Source: Christensenella sp.
GTDB taxonomy: Bacteria > Bacillota > Clostridia > Christensenellales > Maliibacteriaceae
Assembly (NCBI GenBank): GCA_019420085.1
Contig: JAHZHV010000085.1
Coordinates: 1 to 5,759, forward strand
DNA: 5,759 nt
Direction: 5' to 3'
The position numbers were made by a program, and so were the translations under genes. The notes under the pieces were generated by a model. It was not told the DNA's origin. It did no database searches and was given only the letters and a program-made list of their open reading frames with translations. Positions within the stretch are counted from its first letter, which is position 1. Every line of letters starts with the position of its first letter. Below, piece after piece: positions 1 to 4,751 of the stretch.

Positions 1-97
1 CTGTAGCATCGAGAAAGACCCACCATGCCCTTTTGCGCAGGCCGCCGGTGAGAAAAACGTGCCGTTACATTCCTTCGCACGCTCCTTTCGCGTGCAT

Positions 98-140
98 AAA
101 AGACCCGCCGCGCATGGATTAAACCGGACGCGGCGCTTTT
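98..140. terminator. Possible bidirectional terminator hairpin (copy A)
   Basis: Arms CGCCGCG (106-112) and CGCGGCG (129-135) pair perfectly around a 16-nt loop. Outer AAAAG (98-102) can pair with CTTTT (136-140) across a three-base bulge. An A-run before the stem and a T-run after it would allow termination on either strand. No flanking gene is visible to assign it to. Confidence 0.45.
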
Positions 141-240
141 GTATAAATGGGGAAAAGATGCGCTGCACCCCCTTTTGCACAGACCGTCCATGAAATCCGC
201 CGCCCCGGCGCATTTCTTCGTGCGATTCTGTAGCGTTCAT

Positions 241-283
241 AAAAGACCCGCCGCGCACCGGTCAAAACGGACGCGGCGGTTTT
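241..283. terminator. Possible bidirectional terminator hairpin (copy B)
   Basis: This is the second copy of the 98-140 hairpin. Arms CCGCCGCG (248-255) and CGCGGCGG (272-279) give 8 GC pairs around a 16-nt loop. Inside the loop CCG (258-260) can pair with CGG (268-270). AAAA precedes the stem and TTTT (280-283) follows it directly. It is the stronger of the two copies. Confidence 0.5.
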
Positions 284-379
284 GTGCGGAGCGGGAAACA
301 AAAGAAAGCGCGGCGGGTTTTGTGTGGAGGGGAAAACAAAAGAAGGCGCGGCGGGTCTTTCGTGGGGAGAAGAAGCCGG
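271..379. repeat. Tandem repeat, period about 38 bp, about three units
   Basis: Units begin at 271, 308 and 346 with (A/G)CGCGGCGGG and continue as TTTTGTG-GGAG-GGAAA-CAAAAGAA. The first two units are close (37 and 38 bp). The third diverges after about 20 bases. The first unit includes the right arm of the 241-283 hairpin. A scattered partial copy sits at 761-802, beginning with the same 12-mer TTTTGTGCGGAG found at 280-291. Confidence 0.55.
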
Positions 380-444
380 ACGCTGCGGACGGGCGCGCTT
401 TGCGCATTTTTACCCAGCGCGCCCTTTTTGTCCCCGGCCGCTGC
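372..444. repeat. Dispersed direct repeat, copy 1 (73 bp)
   Basis: It matches 658-731 with few substitutions and one indel, including an exact 26-base match (392-417 against 678-703). It contains the strong hairpin at 391-429 and ends in GCCGCTGC, which is also the first word of the 95-bp repeat that follows. The offset of 286 bp is not a multiple of three. Confidence 0.8.
391..429 (+). terminator. Strong intrinsic-terminator-like hairpin (C)
   Basis: Left arm GGGCGCGC (391-398) is perfectly complementary to GCGCGCCC (417-424), with an 18-nt loop and TTTTT at 425-429 directly after the stem. Eight GC pairs followed by a U-run is the standard rho-independent layout for + strand transcripts. 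There is no gene upstream within the window that it would end. Confidence 0.6.
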
Positions 445-626
445 TTTTCCTCACGTTCCTGCTTGCGCGGCAGGGAAAGCGCGGCGCGGTTTTTCTGTTT
501 TCACGCGTTTTACCCGCACGCTTTTTCCCGTGCCGCTGCTTTTTCCTTACGTCCCCGCTTGCGCGGCAGGGAAAGCTCAGTGTGGCTTTTTTCGTTTTCA
601 CGCGTTTTTTCCTGCGTTTTACCTCG
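437..626. repeat. Tandem repeat, period 95/96 bp, two units
   Basis: Unit 1 is 437-531 and unit 2 starts at 532. Both open with GCCGCTGCTTTT. They share an exact 20-base block (461-480 and 557-576, beginning GCTTGCGCGGCAGG) and then TTTTC(A)CGCGTTTT. In unit 1 CCTGC and GCAGG can pair around a 7-nt loop; in unit 2 the arms read CCCGC and GCAGG, so one pair is lost. The opening word appears again at 724-731. The boundaries of the second unit are approximate because the two units diverge after about 610. Confidence 0.65.
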
Positions 627-647
627 CGCACCGTGCGTGCGCTTTTT
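626..647 (+). terminator. Short terminator-like hairpin (F)
   Basis: GCGCA (626-630) pairs with TGCGC (638-642) around a 7-nt loop, followed directly by TTTTT (643-647). The stem is only 5 bp, so this is weaker than its neighbours. Confidence 0.35.
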
Positions 648-657
648 GCATGGTGCA

Positions 658-731
658 GAAGCCGGACGCGGTGGACAGGCGCGCTTTGCGCATTTTTACC
701 CAGAGCGCCTTTTTTGCCCCCGCGCCGCTGC
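658..731. repeat. Dispersed direct repeat, copy 2 (74 bp)
   Basis: This is the partner of 372-444. It opens with GAAGCCGGACGC, as does copy 1, and differs by scattered substitutions and one extra base near the end. The substitutions in the hairpin arms include a compensatory pair (see 677-715). Confidence 0.8.
677..715 (+). terminator. Intrinsic-terminator-like hairpin (D)
   Basis: AGGCGC (677-682) pairs with GCGCCT (705-710), followed by TTTTT (711-715). It is the copy of hairpin C. The outer pair is A-T here and G-C in C, so the stem is kept although both bases changed. One inner pair of C is lost here (G683 opposite A704). Confidence 0.5.
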
Positions 732-733
732 CT

Positions 734-764
734 GTTTATACCCCATGTTGGGGGGAACTTTTTT
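734..764 (+). terminator. Weak terminator-like hairpin
   Basis: CCCC (741-744) pairs with four of the six G at 750-755 around ATGTT. GTT (734-736) may pair with AAC (756-758) across an internal loop. A run of six T follows at 759-764. The stem is short, so this is tentative. Confidence 0.25.
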
Positions 765-773
765 GTGCGGAGG

Positions 774-801
774 AAAACGCAACGCGCGCGGCGGCGTTTT
801 T
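774..801. terminator. Weak terminator-like hairpin
   Basis: AAAACGC (774-780) is complementary to GCGTTTT (794-800) around a 13-nt GC-rich loop. TTTTTGTTTT continues on the 3' side. The A-rich outer stem makes it symmetric on both strands. Confidence 0.25.
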
Positions 802-860
802 GTTTTATTGAAGGAATGAAACACGCGGTGGAAGGGGCGTTTTCTTACTTTGCTTTTTTA

Positions 861-900
861 CCGCGCGCATCTTCCGATGTTTACCCGCGCGGCTTTTTTT
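861..900 (+). terminator. Strong intrinsic-terminator-like hairpin (E)
   Basis: CCGCGCG (861-867) pairs perfectly with CGCGCGG (886-892). The loop is 18 nt, and after one C comes a run of seven T (894-900). The loop length and its TTTACC end resemble hairpin C at 391-429, although the rest of the sequence differs. It is the last strong stop before the operon and would insulate it from upstream transcription. Confidence 0.6.
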
Positions 901-1023
901 GGCTGCGTGCCGATGCTTTTTGTCCGCTTCCTTTGGAACGCGTGGGCAATGGGCGGCTCATGCGGCGCTGCTGCGGCATGTTTGCATATTTTTGACAGTT
1001 TTTGCCGATTGGAAGCAGATTGC

Positions 1024-1051
1024 TCGAAAAATGGTACCGAACCGGAATAAT
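1024..1051 (+). promoter_or_regulatory. Candidate sigma-A-type promoter for the efflux operon
   Basis: TCGAAA (1024-1029, 4 of 6 to TTGACA) and AATAAT (1046-1051, 5 of 6 to TATAAT) are separated by 16 bp in the first AT-rich stretch before the operon. A start near 1058 would leave a leader of about 130 nt. A perfect TTGACA also lies at 992-997 but has no good -10 at the right distance. Just upstream of that, TGCGGC occurs twice (961-966 and 972-977) inside a small inverted repeat, CATGC/GCATG (959-963, 976-980), which could be an operator. This is motif matching by eye only. Confidence 0.3.
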
Positions 1052-1070
1052 ATTAAGAATTTCTCAAGAG

Positions 1071-1091
1071 ACAAACGGCGCGGGGGTTTGT
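1071..1091 (+). promoter_or_regulatory. Leader hairpin 1
   Basis: ACAAAC (1071-1076) pairs with GTTTGT (1086-1091) around a G-rich 9-nt loop. It lies just before the ATG of the possible leader ORF at 1093 and holds the GGGGG (1082-1086) that would be that ORF's only ribosome binding signal. Confidence 0.3.
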
Positions 1092-1092
1092 T

Positions 1093-1161
1093 ATGATAGA
1101 AACAGGTTTTAAAAAAGAACCGGCAAAAGAAAATGCGCGCGGCGCGGCGGGCCGGTTTTGA
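1093..1161 (+). CDS. Possible 22-residue leader peptide ORF
   Basis: An ATG at 1093 opens a 22-codon frame (beginning MIETGFKK and ending GAAGRF) that stops with TGA at 1159-1161, 29 nt before the adaptor start. The only ribosome binding signal is GGGGG at 1082-1086, six bases before the ATG, which is weak compared with the AAGGAGG sites of the real genes. The frame runs through both arms of leader hairpin 2, so a ribosome on it would open that hairpin. Short leader ORFs of this kind control some antibiotic-resistance and efflux genes in Firmicutes by attenuation. No known stalling motif is recognised here, and chance is a fair alternative. Confidence 0.2.
   Translation: MIETGFKKEPAKENARGAAGRF
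1116..1159 (+). promoter_or_regulatory. Leader hairpin 2, possible attenuator
   Basis: AGAACCGGC (1116-1124) pairs with GCCGGTTTT (1151-1159): nine pairs including one G-U, with a 26-nt loop that is itself GC-rich. It ends 12 nt before the ribosome binding site of the first adaptor. The four T are part of the stem and no further T-run follows, so as a terminator it would be weak. An effect on translation or mRNA stability is equally possible. Confidence 0.35.
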
Positions 1162-1171
1162 AACAGGGGAA

Positions 1172-1177
1172 AAGGAG
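1172..1177 (+). promoter_or_regulatory. Ribosome binding site of first adaptor gene
   Basis: AAGGAG lies 13 nt before the ATG at 1191. The spacing is long but usable. It decides against the in-frame TTG at 1158, which lies upstream of this site, in the T-run of leader hairpin 2, without a good signal of its own. Confidence 0.7.
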
Positions 1178-1190
1178 TCGACAAACGGGT

Positions 1191-2534
1191 ATGAACAAAG
1201 GCAAACGTGTTTTGGCGGCGATACTTGCAGCGGTGCTTGCCGTAGGACTTTCCACCGGCTGTGCCAGGGAGAAGAAGCAGACGGCGTCGGTGCAGTCGGT
1301 TGGTATGCTGATGGGCATGCCGTCGCTGCGCGTCGACCGGTATGCGGGCGTCGTCGTGTCGCAGAGCGAGACGGTCATTCAAAAAGAGGAGTCCAAGACG
1401 ATCGATCAGATGATGGTTTCCGAGGGCGACGAGGTGACCGAGGGGCAGGTGCTGTTTACATATAATATGGAGGATCTTGCCCTGACGATCCAGAAGACCC
1501 AGCTTGAAATCGAACAGCTGGCAGGTTCGGTCAACACCTACGCCGAGCAGATCGCGCAGCTGGAACAGGAAAAACGCGGCGCGTCGGGCTCGGAGCAGCT
1601 TTCCTATACGGTGCAGATTCAGGGCCTGGTGCTGGATCAGAAAGAGGCGCAGTACAACATGTCCGTCAAGCAGGCGGAGCTTGCCAATTTGCAGGCTTCG
1701 GCGGCGGACAATCAGGTGGTATCGCCCGTAAACGGACATGTGCAGTCGATCCATACCGACGGCGGCACCGGCCAAAACGGCGCGCCGCTGCCGCTTATGA
1801 CGATCGTGGAAAGCGGCGTGTTCCGTGTCAAGGGCACGATCAATGAGTTAAACCGCGAATCGCTGACGCAGGGCGCGTCCGTGCTGATTCGTTCGCGCAC
1901 GGACGAGACGAAATTCTGGCGCGGCACGATTGACGTCATCAACTGGGACAGCCCCCAGACGCAGGATAATTCCGGCGGCGGCGTCGTCATCAGCAGCAAC
2001 AGTGCGTCTTCTTCCGATGCGGATACGGGACAAAGCAGCAGCTATCCGTTCTTCATTACACCCGAGGACGTCGACGGGCTCATGCTGGGGCAGCATGTCT
2101 ATATCGAACCGGACTTCGGGCAGGCGGATGAAAACGCGCAGATTACGCTGGATCAGGGCTACATTGTCATGACCGACAACGGCGCCTACGTCTGGGCGGC
2201 CTCGTCCCGCAGCACGCTGGAGCGCCGCAGCGTTACGCTTGGCGCGCGCAATGAGGAAACAGGCACCTACGTCATCGAGGACGGGCTGACGATGGAGGAT
2301 TACATCGCCTGGCCGGATGCTTCCCTTGCCGAAGGCATGCGCGTGGTCTATTACGATGAATCAACCTTTGGCCAGGACGCCGGGGAAGACGGCGAAGTGA
2401 TGCCTGAGGAGGGCGGCGAAGTGCTGCCCGAGGAAGGCGGCGAAATGCCTTCCGAGGAAGGCGGCGAAATGCCTTCCGAAGACGGCGAAGCGGTGCCGCT
2501 TGACGCGACACAGGAGGCCGGCAATGCTGATTGA
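1191..2534 (+). CDS. HlyD/MacA-family efflux adaptor lipoprotein with acidic repeat tail
   Basis: This 447-residue protein is the first of two adaptors in the operon. Residues 1-23 form a signal peptide (MNKGKR, then a hydrophobic stretch) ending in STGC, so Cys24 is the likely lipidated residue; Ser at -3 is not the classic Leu. Residues about 54-95 are the first half of a lipoyl-like domain (V-EGDEVTEGQVL at 76-88). Residues about 96-130 and 136-172 are a helical hairpin, and 175-208 are the second lipoyl half (VVSPVNGHV). A beta-barrel follows, interrupted by a Gly/Ser/Asp-rich stretch (about 256-284). A membrane-proximal domain lies at about 325-387. The last 58 residues have 20 acidic residues, no Lys or Arg, and an 8-residue repeat. 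MacA-type adaptors bind MacB-type permeases and stimulate the ATPase. The 3' end overlaps the ATPase gene by 11 nt. The family call is firm; the substrate is unknown. Confidence 0.9.
   Translation: MNKGKRVLAAILAAVLAVGLSTGCAREKKQTASVQSVGMLMGMPSLRVDRYAGVVVSQSETVIQKEESKTIDQMMVSEGDEVTEGQVLFTYNMEDLALTIQKTQLEIEQLAGSVNTYAEQIAQLEQEKRGASGSEQLSYTVQIQGLVLDQKEAQYNMSVKQAELANLQASAADNQVVSPVNGHVQSIHTDGGTGQNGAPLPLMTIVESGVFRVKGTINELNRESLTQGASVLIRSRTDETKFWRGTIDVINWDSPQTQDNSGGGVVISSNSASSSDADTGQSSSYPFFITPEDVDGLMLGQHVYIEPDFGQADENAQITLDQGYIVMTDNGAYVWAASSRSTLERRSVTLGARNEETGTYVIEDGLTMEDYIAWPDASLAEGMRVVYYDESTFGQDAGEDGEVMPEEGGEVLPEEGGEMPSEEGGEMPSEDGEAVPLDATQEAGNAD
2391..2486 (+). repeat. Four 24-bp in-frame tandem repeats in adaptor tail
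   Basis: Units at 2391-2414, 2415-2438, 2439-2462 and 2463-2486 encode GEVMPEEG, GEVLPEEG, GEMPSEEG and GEMPSEDG. The last two are nearly identical in DNA, so they are probably the most recent duplication. Each unit is a whole number of codons, so gain or loss by slippage would change the tail length without breaking the frame. Confidence 0.9.
2512..2517 (+). promoter_or_regulatory. Ribosome binding site of ATPase gene
   Basis: AGGAGG lies inside the end of the first adaptor gene, six bases before the ATG at 2524. It fixes that start over the in-frame TTG at 2500. Confidence 0.85.
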
Positions 2535-3213
2535 AATGAAGGATATCTGCAAGGACTATCTGCAGGGGCGCGAAATGGTGCCGGTGCTGCGCGACGTCAA
2601 TTTGCAGGTGGAAGAGGGCGACTATCTTGCGATCATGGGCCCGTCGGGTTCGGGCAAGACGACGCTGATGAATATTTTGGGGTATCTTGACGTGCCCACG
2701 CGCGGGGAATACCGCTTCGACGGGCAGTCGTATCAGGGCGCGTCGGACAACGCGCTGGCGGCCGTGCGCAACCGGCAGATCGGGTTTGTCTTTCAGAACT
2801 TCTATCTTCTTGCCAGGCTTTCGGCGCTTGAAAACGTGGCGCTGCCGCTTTTATACGCGGGCGTGTCCAAAAAGGAGCGCCTTGCCCGCGCGGCCGAGGC
2901 GCTGGAGATGGTCGGACTTGCCGAGCGCAAGACGTTCTTTTCCAATCAGCTGTCCGGCGGACAGTGCCAGCGCGTGGCGATTGCGCGCGCGATGGCGACG
3001 CGGCCCAAGCTCCTGCTTGCCGACGAGCCGACCGGCGCGCTTGACACGGCTTCCGGCGCGCAGATCATGGAGATTTTCAGGACCTTGAATCAAAACGGCA
3101 CCTCGATTGTCATGATTACGCACGAACCGGAGATTGCAAAGTGCGCGCGGCGCATTTCCTACATCCGCGACGGCGTGCTGTCGGATAAACGGAAGGAGGG
3201 CGTGGGACTTTGA
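2524..3213 (+). CDS. MacB/LolD-type ABC transporter ATP-binding protein
   Basis: This is a 229-residue stand-alone nucleotide-binding subunit, the usual length for the MacB/LolD/YknY group. All motifs are present: Walker A GPSGSGKT (39-46), Q-loop Gln91 in FVFQNF, signature LSGGQ (143-147), Walker B LLLADE (163-168, Asp167 and catalytic Glu168), D-loop GALD (171-174) and switch His200 in MITHEP. The signature continues as QCQR, with Cys148 where QQQR is usual; this is a mild oddity. The protein would sit on the cytoplasmic face and power the permease encoded at 4752 onward. It overlaps the preceding gene by 11 nt and the next by 4 nt, so all three are probably translated in a coupled way. Closest known layout: B. 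subtilis YknY, or the NBD half of MacB. Confidence 0.96.
   Translation: MLIEMKDICKDYLQGREMVPVLRDVNLQVEEGDYLAIMGPSGSGKTTLMNILGYLDVPTRGEYRFDGQSYQGASDNALAAVRNRQIGFVFQNFYLLARLSALENVALPLLYAGVSKKERLARAAEALEMVGLAERKTFFSNQLSGGQCQRVAIARAMATRPKLLLADEPTGALDTASGAQIMEIFRTLNQNGTSIVMITHEPEIAKCARRISYIRDGVLSDKRKEGVGL
3193..3199 (+). promoter_or_regulatory. Ribosome binding site of second adaptor gene
   Basis: AAGGAGG lies ten bases before the TTG at 3210. It supports TTG as the real start, since no in-frame ATG or GTG lies near and the hydrophobic N-terminus begins straight after. Confidence 0.8.
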
Positions 3214-4733
3214 AGAAGCTGACACGACGAATCCTTGCGATCGTCCTTTGCGCGGCGCTTGTGGTCGGGGCGGTCATCGGCGTGCTTTTGCTGCTTGCAA
3301 ACAGCCGAAAGGCGGTCAACGTCTACAGCGTCTCGAATGTTTCGATGGACTCCTACTGGGGCGAGGAGCGCCAGGTGGAGGGCACGGTGCGCTATGACCG
3401 GATGCAGACGATCTATCTTTCCGAGACGCAGAAGGTAACGCAGATTCACGTCGCGCAGGGACAGCAGGTGCACGCAGGCGATCCGCTTTTGTCCTTTGAC
3501 ACGACGCTGACGGACATCTCCCTCCAGCGAAAGGAGTTAAGCGTCCAGAAACTGGAGCTGGAACTGCGGCAGGCCAACGAGGAACTGCAGCGGATTTCGG
3601 CGATGCGCCCCTATGTACCGCCGGCGCCGACGCCGACGCCCACGCCGCCGGAGAAACACCCGATCCCCGAGGAGGAGCTGCCGTATCTTATGGAGGGCAC
3701 CGACGGCACGCGGGAAAATCCGTATGTGTTTTTGTGCGGGGAAGAAATGTCCTATACAAAGGCGCTGATCGAATCGATGCTGGGCGACAAAACGCAGTGC
3801 TATGCGCTGTTCCAGCAGCGCGAGGACAACGCGCCCGAGGGCGATGTGCTGCGCCAGTGGGCGATGACGTTCCTGCGCGACGAGACGGATGGCACGGTGT
3901 CCTTCCAGATGCTGGAGCCGGAGGAAATTCTCCCGCCGGAGCCGGAACCGGAGCCCACGCCCGAGCCGACGGATGATACAAGCGGCTATACGGCAGCCGA
4001 AATTGCACAGATGAAGGTTGACCAGCGAAAGAAGATTTCGGACCTGGATTTGCAGGTGCGCCTTGCACGCGTGGAACTTGCGCGCATGCGCATGGAGACG
4101 CAGTCCGGTACGATTACGGCGCAGCTTGACGGCACGGTTGTTTCCGTCCTGGATGAAAAGACGGCGCGTCAGGAGGGCAAGCCCGTTGTGCTTGTCTCCG
4201 GCGACGGCGGGTTCTATGTGGAATGTACGATCGGAGAGCTGAATTTGTCCGACGTGTCCGTCGGCGATGCGGTGACGGTCACCTCCTGGGAGTCCGGCGG
4301 CATGTACGACGGCACGATCAGCGCGATTTCCGACGTACCGGCGCAGAACGCGGGCGGCTACTACGGCGCGGGCAACCGCAACGTATCCCAGTATCCGATG
4401 ACCGTACAGGTCGGCATTGACGCCGCGCTGCGTGAAAACGAATGGGTGCAGGTTTCCATGCAGCCCAAACAGCAGGAGACGGGCGGCGCGAGCCTGTATC
4501 TTGAAAACAGCTTCCTGCGCAGCGAGGACGGCAAAAGCTACGTCTATGTGCAGGATGAAGAAGGTATCCTTCGGCAGCGCTTCGTGCGCACGGGCATCAA
4601 CGTCTGGGGTTCCTATACCCAGATTACGGACGGCCTGACGGCGGATGATTTGATCGCATTCCCCTACGGACGCGCCGTGCGCGACGGGGCAAAGTGCCGG
4701 GAAGCGGACATTTCCGAATTGTATCAGCATTGA
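3210..4733 (+). CDS. Second HlyD/MacA-family adaptor, membrane-anchored, with inserted tip domain
   Basis: This 507-residue protein starts at TTG in a TTGA overlap with the ATPase stop. Residues 1-7 are basic and 8-30 form a transmembrane anchor; no lipobox is seen. The first lipoyl-like half is at about 54-97 (VAQGQQVHAGDPLLSFD, 81-97). A helix follows at about 104-132, then an insertion at about 135-259, a returning helix at about 262-297, and the second lipoyl half at about 299-330 (TITAQLDGTVVSV). Beta-barrel and membrane-proximal parts fill the rest. The C-terminal GLTADDLIAFP (475-485) matches GLTMEDYIAWP in the first adaptor, so the two are paralogues, though overall they have diverged a lot. 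The protein would act outside the membrane, bridging the permease to the wall side. With a lipid-anchored partner in the same operon, a mixed adaptor ring is possible. The family is firm; stoichiometry and substrate are unknown. Confidence 0.9.
   Translation: MKKLTRRILAIVLCAALVVGAVIGVLLLLANSRKAVNVYSVSNVSMDSYWGEERQVEGTVRYDRMQTIYLSETQKVTQIHVAQGQQVHAGDPLLSFDTTLTDISLQRKELSVQKLELELRQANEELQRISAMRPYVPPAPTPTPTPPEKHPIPEEELPYLMEGTDGTRENPYVFLCGEEMSYTKALIESMLGDKTQCYALFQQREDNAPEGDVLRQWAMTFLRDETDGTVSFQMLEPEEILPPEPEPEPTPEPTDDTSGYTAAEIAQMKVDQRKKISDLDLQVRLARVELARMRMETQSGTITAQLDGTVVSVLDEKTARQEGKPVVLVSGDGGFYVECTIGELNLSDVSVGDAVTVTSWESGGMYDGTISAISDVPAQNAGGYYGAGNRNVSQYPMTVQVGIDAALRENEWVQVSMQPKQQETGGASLYLENSFLRSEDGKSYVYVQDEEGILRQRFVRTGINVWGSYTQITDGLTADDLIAFPYGRAVRDGAKCREADISELYQH
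3612..3986 (+). other. Domain insertion in second adaptor, between proline-rich linkers
   Basis: This segment encodes residues about 135-259. It begins with a Pro/Thr linker (PPAPTPTPTPP, 137-147). A compact-looking segment of about 80 residues follows (about 155-235, including ENPYVFLCGEEM and a helix-like SYTKALIESMLG). It ends with a Glu/Pro linker (PPEPEPEPTPEP, 242-253). It sits where other adaptors have the turn of the helical hairpin. Two cysteines, Cys176 and Cys197, fall inside it. I do not recognise the domain from a named family. Confidence 0.7.
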
Positions 4734-4738
4734 TTGGG

Positions 4739-4745
4739 AAGGAGG
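4739..4745 (+). promoter_or_regulatory. Ribosome binding site of permease gene
   Basis: AAGGAGG lies in the 18-nt gap after the second adaptor, six bases before the GTG at 4752. It supports the GTG start. Confidence 0.85.
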
Positions 4746-4751
4746 ACGGCT

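Larger units (their letters stand above)
28..307. repeat. Degenerate tandem duplication, period about 142 bp
   Basis: Two units start at 28 and 170 with nearly the same bases (CCCTTTTGCGCAGGCCG against CCCTTTTGCACAGACCG). They share a related stretch near 68 and 210, then an identical 19-base block beginning ATAAAAGACCCGCC at 96 and 239. They end with a related GGACGCGGCG-TTTTGT block near 126 and 269. Between these islands the units have diverged strongly, so the duplication is old or was conserved only in parts. The best conserved part of each unit is a terminator-like hairpin. A further partial echo, CTGTAGC followed by AAAGACCC, lies at 1-21 and matches 228-248. Confidence 0.5.
1..1020. 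other. Long gene-free, repeat-rich and hairpin-rich region
   Basis: No open frame here looks like a protein. Three + strand frames stay open for long distances (139-819, 282-995, 284-811), but they overlap one another, are rich in Arg/Phe/Ala/Cys, and show no domain. The internal DNA repeats are offset by 286, 95/96 and 142 bp, so each copy is read in a different frame. What the region does hold is several families of degenerate direct repeats and a series of GC-stem/T-run hairpins, listed separately. From about 345 to 773 the + strand has many runs of four or more T and none of four or more A. The origin is unknown: decayed multiplied terminators, extragenic palindromic repeats, or a transcribed non-coding RNA are all possible. 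Confidence 0.6.

Noticed and set aside
28..802. CRISPR array
   Set aside because: Repeats vary in length, period and sequence, and there are no unique equal-length spacers or cas genes.
139..995. Long + strand open frames (139-819, 282-995, 284-811) as protein genes
   Set aside because: They overlap in different frames, have odd composition and no domain, and the DNA repeats inside them fall in different frames in each copy. GC-rich DNA with few stop codons explains them.
992..1021. Promoter with perfect TTGACA at 992-997
   Set aside because: The best -10 candidates at 16-18 bp spacing match only two or three of six bases. It is kept only as a note in the promoter entry.
1..1050. Insertion sequence or MITE remnant
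   Set aside because: No transposase fragment, no pair of terminal inverted repeats bounding a unit, and no target-site duplication could be seen.
1158..1190. TTG at 1158 as start of the first adaptor
   Set aside because: It lies upstream of the AAGGAG site and within the hairpin T-run. ATG 1191 gives a normal lipoprotein signal peptide.
1053..1775. 240-codon open frame on the - strand over the leader and first adaptor
   Set aside because: Same shadow effect; it has no convincing domain, and it would run through the promoter/leader region.
2500..2523. Upstream in-frame TTG start of the ATPase gene
   Set aside because: The AGGAGG site lies after it and is well spaced for ATG 2524, which also gives the family's usual N-terminus.
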